DNA of 26,167 bases from CAZTCJ01 sp964612085 (GTDB taxonomy: Bacteria; Pseudomonadota; Alphaproteobacteria; JAJFIK01): positions 1-26,167 of the forward strand of contig CAZTCJ010000054.1 in NCBI GenBank assembly GCA_964612085.1. The letters run 5' to 3'. Each line of letters starts with the position of its first letter. The first letter of the stretch is position 1. Shown here one piece after another: positions 23,113-26,167 of this stretch. The notes under the pieces are model-generated. The model did no database searches. It was not told where the DNA came from and saw only the letters and a program-made list of their open reading frames with translations. A program made the translations under genes and the position numbers.

Positions 23113-24531
23113 ATGAGCACGGCATCACCACACAACAAGATGAGTGCCCGGCGCCTGCTTTTCCCGGGGTTTACCATCGCGGGCCTGGGCCGGCGCCTGT
23201 CCGGCGACGTGGTCCTGAGCGAGCGGGTGCGCCTGCAGACCCTGGTGCTGGTGCGCTGGCTGGCGGTCGCGGGCCAGACGGCGGCGGTGTTCGGCGTCCG
23301 TTTCGGGCTCGGCTACGATTTGCCGCTGCTCGCTTGCCTCGTGGTGATCGGGGCCAGCGCCGGGTTCAATCTGGCCTGGATGGTGCGCACGCCGTCCGCG
23401 ACCCGGCTCGATGTGCGCCAGACCACCGTGCATCTGGGCTTCGACCTGTTGCAGCTTTCCGCCCTGCTCTATCTGACAGGCGGGCTGCACAATCCGTTCA
23501 CCTTGCTGCTTCTGGCGCCGATCACCACCGCCGCCACCGTCCTGTCCTTGCGCCGGACCATTTTTCTGGGCCTGCTGGGTCTGGCGCTGATCACCTTTCT
23601 AGCCTTCTTCCACGAGCCTCTGCCCTGGTCCACAGCGGAAGGTCTGAAGCTCGATCCGCTTTATATCGGCGGCATCTGGGGGGCGCTCGCCTTCGCCATC
23701 CTGTTCCACACGGCTTATGCCTGGCGGGTGTCGCGGGAGTCCGACCGGATGCGGGCGGCCCTGGCGGCGACCCAGCAGGTGCTGGCGCGGGAACAGCGCC
23801 TGGCGGCTCTGGGCGGGTTGGCCGCCGCCGCCGCCCACGAGCTGGGCACGCCGCTTGCCACCATCGCTCTGGTCTCCAAGGAGATGAGCCGGGATTTTCC
23901 CGCCGACAGTCCCCACCATGACGATGTGACGCTGCTGCGGGAGCAGGCGGACCGCTGCCGCGAGATTCTGTCGCGCCTGTCCAGGGCACCGGGGGACGAT
24001 GACGCCATGCTGGCGGAAATGCCGCTCCATCAGGTTTTGGAGGACATCGCCGCGCCCCACCGGGACCTGGGCGTCGATGTGGAGGTAATCGTTCGTCCCG
24101 CAGACAACGCCGAGCTGCCGGAGCCGGGCATGATGCGGCGGCCGGAGATCCTTTACGGTCTCGGCAATCTGGTTGAGAACGCCGCCGATTTTGCCCGCGA
24201 GCATGTGGAAATCCAGGCGGAATGGAGCGCCAGCGCGATCACTGTGCGTATCACCGATGACGGGCCGGGCTTCGCGCCGGATATGATGGAGCGTCTGGGC
24301 GAGCCTTACGTCACCACCCGCCGTCCGCGCGACGGGCAGGATGCAGGGTCCTTGTCCCATGAGGCCGAAGGCCAGCATGGCATGGGGCTCGGCTTTTTCA
24401 TCGCCAAAACCCTGCTGGAGCGCACCGGCGCGAGCCTGACCATCGCCAATGCGGGCCTGGGCGCCCGGACCTCGCGGCTGGGCGGTGCGATTGTCACCAT
24501 CCAATGGCCCGTGAGCGCCGTATCTTCATAA
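23113..24531 (+). CDS. regB: RegB/PrrB/ActS-type redox-sensing histidine kinase
   Basis: RegB senses the redox state of the quinone pool and phosphorylates RegA, which controls respiration, carbon and nitrogen genes. About six membrane helices fill the first half. The quinone-binding motif GGLHNPF lies near residue 123. The H-box AAAHELGTPLATI holds phospho-accepting His242; the redox cysteine in EQADRCREIL is Cys282. Their spacing of 40 equals that of Rhodobacter capsulatus RegB (His225, Cys265). The ATPase domain has NLVENAADFA, DDGPGFAP and GMGLGFFIAKTLLER. The start is uncertain: 23113 has a weak GGA; 23101 is the next ATG upstream. regA follows after 65 bases containing a palindrome. Confidence 0.93.
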   Translation: MSTASPHNKMSARRLLFPGFTIAGLGRRLSGDVVLSERVRLQTLVLVRWLAVAGQTAAVFGVRFGLGYDLPLLACLVVIGASAGFNLAWMVRTPSATRLDVRQTTVHLGFDLLQLSALLYLTGGLHNPFTLLLLAPITTAATVLSLRRTIFLGLLGLALITFLAFFHEPLPWSTAEGLKLDPLYIGGIWGALAFAILFHTAYAWRVSRESDRMRAALAATQQVLAREQRLAALGGLAAAAAHELGTPLATIALVSKEMSRDFPADSPHHDDVTLLREQADRCREILSRLSRAPGDDDAMLAEMPLHQVLEDIAAPHRDLGVDVEVIVRPADNAELPEPGMMRRPEILYGLGNLVENAADFAREHVEIQAEWSASAITVRITDDGPGFAPDMMERLGEPYVTTRRPRDGQDAGSLSHEAEGQHGMGLGFFIAKTLLERTGASLTIANAGLGARTSRLGGAIVTIQWPVSAVSS

Positions 24532-24540
24532 AAGAGCCTG

Positions 24541-24556
24541 GAAACGGGCCCGTTTC
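24541..24556. promoter_or_regulatory. 16-bp perfect palindrome between regB and regA
   Basis: GAAACGGGCCCGTTTC is perfectly self-complementary and begins 9 bases after the regB stop. A TAAAAT box (24560-24565) follows immediately. It may be an operator over a separate regA promoter, or an RNA stem setting the regA:regB expression ratio. Confidence 0.5.
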
Positions 24557-24596
24557 GTGTAAAATGACGGAATGTCAGAGTAAGAGGAAAAACACA

Positions 24597-25181
24597 ATGG
24601 AAACTCATCTCCCTCAGTCCGCGCCGCACACGCCGCCCCAGGCCGTGATGCCGGGCGCCGGGCGCTCTCTTCTGATCGTCGATGACGATGCTGCCTTCCG
24701 GAACCGCTTGGCGCGCGCCATGGAGCGCCGTGGCTTCGCGGTTGCCATGGCCGAAACCAAGGCCGAGGCCCTGGCCCAGTCGGGCAAGGAGCCGCCGGAT
24801 TTCGCCGTTGTGGACTTGCGGCTGACCGACGGCAATGGTCTCGATGTGGTCTCCGCCATTCGCAAGGCCGCGCCGGACGCCAAAATGGTCATGCTGACGG
24901 GTTACGGAAACATCCCGACGGCGGTCGCGGCGGTGAAGCGCGGCGCCATCGATTATCTGTCGAAACCGGCGGATGCGGACGATGTGGAGCGCGCGCTGCT
25001 GGCCGAGCCTGACCAGACGCCGGAGCCGCCGGAAAACCCCATGTCTGCCGACCGGGTGCGCTGGGAGCACATTCAGCGGGTCTATGAGCTGTGCGGCAAC
25101 AATGTCTCGGAGACGGCGCGCCGTCTCAACATGCACCGCCGGACCCTGCAGCGGATCCTGGCCAAGCGCGCGCCGAAGTAG
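24597..25181 (+). CDS. regA: RegA/PrrA/ActR-type response regulator
   Basis: RegA is the DNA-binding partner of RegB. ATG at 24597 has the ribosome site AAGAGGA upstream and gives 194 residues. The receiver domain has LLIVDDD, phospho-accepting Asp73 in VVDLRLTDGNGLD, MVMLTGYGNI and the conserved Lys in LSKPAD. A proline-rich hinge (about 139-146, TPEPPENP) leads to a Fis-type helix-turn-helix, NNVSETARRLNMHRRTLQRILAKRAPK, nearly invariant in this family. Its N-terminus is about ten residues longer than the Rhodobacter protein. A longer frame from 24504 overlaps regB and is rejected. It ends 15 bases before the convergent mmcB stop. Confidence 0.95.
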   Translation: METHLPQSAPHTPPQAVMPGAGRSLLIVDDDAAFRNRLARAMERRGFAVAMAETKAEALAQSGKEPPDFAVVDLRLTDGNGLDVVSAIRKAAPDAKMVMLTGYGNIPTAVAAVKRGAIDYLSKPADADDVERALLAEPDQTPEPPENPMSADRVRWEHIQRVYELCGNNVSETARRLNMHRRTLQRILAKRAPK

Positions 25182-25196
25182 CGATCGCCCGAGGCT

Positions 25197-25706
25197 CTAA
25201 GGCCTGAGATAAAGACTGCCGATCTCCGGATCGGCAGTCCGCGCCAGGCGGTCGGCGGCCTGGGTTGCGAAGCGCTGGATAAGTTCCTTGCGGCGGCTCG
25301 CATGGAGCTTGGTCACGGGGCTTTCGCGCACCACCGCGCCGCCGAACCGGTCGGCGATGATCAAGCCGGTCTCTCCCGGCAGGATTTCTTGGGGAAAACC
25401 CGCGCCCACCGCGAAGAAAAAGCGGTCGCAATAATCCAGATACTCTGCCCACTTCTGATCGGCCCGGAAATCCTCCAGGCTCGATTTGATCTCCGCGACG
25501 ATGATCTCGCCGCCGCGCCCCAGCCCCATGACATCGACCCGCCTGCCGGAACGCAAGGACAGTTCGCACAAGGGCGCGAAGCCGAGCGACACGAACAGCC
25601 GGCAGACGCCCCGGGTCAGCGCCAGGGTCTCGGCGGGACGGGCCGGTCCCCCGTCCTGCGCCGCCGGGGCGGCCTGATCTGACTCAGAATGCGCATCGTG
25701 GCTCAT
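25197..25706 (-). CDS. mmcB: MmcB family DNA repair protein (PD-(D/E)xK nuclease-like)
   Basis: The 169-residue protein matches the DUF1052/MmcB family, known in Caulobacter as an SOS/DNA-damage protein. A nuclease-type core is visible: Asp58 in RRVDVMGLG and the ExK pair Glu72/Lys74 in IIVAEIKSSLEDFRAD, followed by QKWAEYLDYCDRFFFAV. The first 25 residues are a polar, alanine-rich extension. It lies tail to tail with regA, separated by 15 bases, and starts at 25706. I saw no clear LexA site upstream, so regulation is not shown. Confidence 0.9.
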   Translation of the reverse strand: MSHDAHSESDQAAPAAQDGGPARPAETLALTRGVCRLFVSLGFAPLCELSLRSGRRVDVMGLGRGGEIIVAEIKSSLEDFRADQKWAEYLDYCDRFFFAVGAGFPQEILPGETGLIIADRFGGAVVRESPVTKLHASRRKELIQRFATQAADRLARTADPEIGSLYLRP

Positions 25707-25884
25707 GATGGCACCAGCTTACGCCAGCCCAGGAGAACAAAACAAGATCATTGATGCGGAATGGGGCGGTTCCAGCCCGTTGCGCCCTGGCACAGGGTTT
25801 GAAGATCAGGTCTTAAGTCCGACTTGACGCCCGGTGTGGGGTGGCGGCGTAACAGCTCCCAAGCGCGCCGCCTTTGAAGGGGGA

Positions 25885-25928
25885 ACGGGCCGGCCGGAGG
25901 GGCACCCGGCTGGCCCGTGCCTCTTATT
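25885..25928 (+). terminator. Terminator-like 12-bp stem with U-rich tail
   Basis: ACGGGCCGGCCG (25885-25896) pairs with CGGCTGGCCCGT (25907-25918), one position being G-U on the plus strand (C-A on the minus), around a 10-base loop. The tail is GCCTCTTATT. Confidence 0.5.
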
Positions 25929-25942
25929 TGTACTGCCTGCTT
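25924..25942 (+). repeat. Degenerate partial copy of the 107-bp repeat
   Basis: Sixteen of 19 bases match the segment 26030-26048 of the first full repeat (the TTGTTTGTTCAGCCTGCTT part). It lies 106 bases before it, one base off the array period, as expected for a decayed first unit. Confidence 0.5.
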
Positions 25943-25963
25943 GTCGGTCACCTACTGGCGCAA

Positions 25964-26167
25964 GTGAGAGATTCCGGAGATACCTTGAGCGTTAAACCGT
26001 GTGCAGATATCGGACCGCGCGCAGGCTGGTTGTTTGTTCAGCCTGCTTCACGTCTGCCCGGCGGTGCCGGGTGAGAGATTCCGGAGATACCTTGAGCGTT
26101 AAACCGTGTGCAGATATCGGACCGCGCGCAGGCTGGTTGTTTGTTCAGCCTGCTTCACGTCTGCCCG
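25964..26167 (+). repeat. Tandem repeat with 107-bp period
   Basis: Bases 25964-26060 and 26071-26167 are identical over 97 positions, separated by GCGGTGCCGG (26061-26070), giving a period of 107. Each unit contains an 8-bp stem GCAGGCTG/CAGCCTGC with a 10-base loop (26021-26046 and 26128-26153), a GATTC site, and at the unit junction a second stem CCCGGC-GGT-GCCGGG (26057-26071). A frame of 29 codons with TTG start (25985-26074) follows GGAGA by 4 bases and its TGA lies in the first bases of the next unit. The second copy stops at the window edge, so total copy number is unknown. The unit is too long for a CRISPR repeat and shows no transposase or terminal repeats. Confidence 0.9.

Larger units (their letters stand above)
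25707..25963 (+). ncRNA. Candidate structured non-coding RNA, about 25760-25930
   Basis: No protein-coding frame is convincing here, but hairpins follow one another: GGGC/GCCC (25764-25778), CCCTG-GCA-CAGGG (25785-25797), AAGTC/GACTT (25815-25825), GGCGGCG/CGCCGCC (25843-25872) and a 12-bp stem at 25885-25918. The last has a G-T position that pairs only as plus-strand RNA and is followed by CTCTTATTTG, like a terminator. No plus-strand gene ends nearby to need one. It does not match tmRNA, RNase P RNA, SRP RNA or a tRNA; 6S RNA could not be recognised or excluded by eye. No promoter is evident, so this is a proposal. Confidence 0.35.

Noticed and set aside
25764..25778. tRNA T-arm (GGGC-GGTTCCA-GCCC)
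   Set aside because: The stem is 4 bp rather than 5, and no anticodon or acceptor arm can be built around it.
25748..25951. A 67-codon minus-strand frame upstream of mmcB
   Set aside because: No ribosome site, start within the decayed repeat, composition typical of GC-rich non-coding DNA.
26063..26100. TPP riboswitch, because GGTGCCGGGTGAGAG resembles its 5' half
   Set aside because: The required CTGATC...GATAATGCC half is absent and no thiamine gene is downstream.
25964..26167. CRISPR array
   Set aside because: The repeated unit is 97 bases with a 10-base interval, the reverse of CRISPR proportions, and no cas gene is present.

Overview
The window is GC-rich chromosomal DNA from an alphaproteobacterium. 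The evidence is the conserved order coaBC-ubiB-ubiE / mutM-enoyl-CoA hydratase-rpsT-(rhodanese)-dnaA-dnaN-recF-gyrB, a RegB/RegA redox two-component pair, an MmcB-family repair protein and an intracellular PHB depolymerase. It looks like a free-living, respiring, polyhydroxybutyrate-using heterotroph. I see no phage, transposase, CRISPR array, tRNA or rRNA gene.

Left part (1-5236): a minus-strand ubiE-ubiB-coaBC block (ubiquinone and coenzyme A synthesis; coaBC runs off the left edge) lies back to back with plus-strand mutM and an enoyl-CoA hydratase. A 72-base hairpin between ubiB and coaBC is fully paired only when read as minus-strand RNA.

Replication block (5237-13686): rpsT has a clear sigma70-type promoter. 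A gene-less, visibly A+T-richer stretch of about 450 bases follows, then a rhodanese gene and dnaA, dnaN, recF and gyrB on the plus strand. The dnaA-dnaN gap holds a nested hairpin, a candidate promoter and a leader hairpin. I found no convincing cluster of DnaA boxes, so the origin is probably outside the window; by comparison with Caulobacter, to the left.

Envelope and metabolism block (13687-20696): an exported protein with no mature cysteine and a bifunctional penicillin-binding protein on the plus strand (its ribosome site is held in a hairpin) converge on a minus-strand series SCO1/SenC - phaZ - YgjP-like metallopeptidase - Bcr/CflA transporter. phaZ has an inverted repeat covering the promoter spacer and -10 region, and its product carries a lysine/alanine-rich tail.

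Right part (20697-26167): an exported ankyrin-repeat protein, a two-gene ABC-2 exporter on the minus strand, then regB and regA with a perfect 16-bp palindrome between them, and a minus-strand mmcB. After mmcB, about 460 bases carry no recognisable gene. They hold a chain of hairpins ending in a terminator-like stem on the plus strand (candidate non-coding RNA), then a tandem repeat with a 107-bp period whose second copy ends exactly at the last base. This repeat/RNA region is the least explained part of the window.
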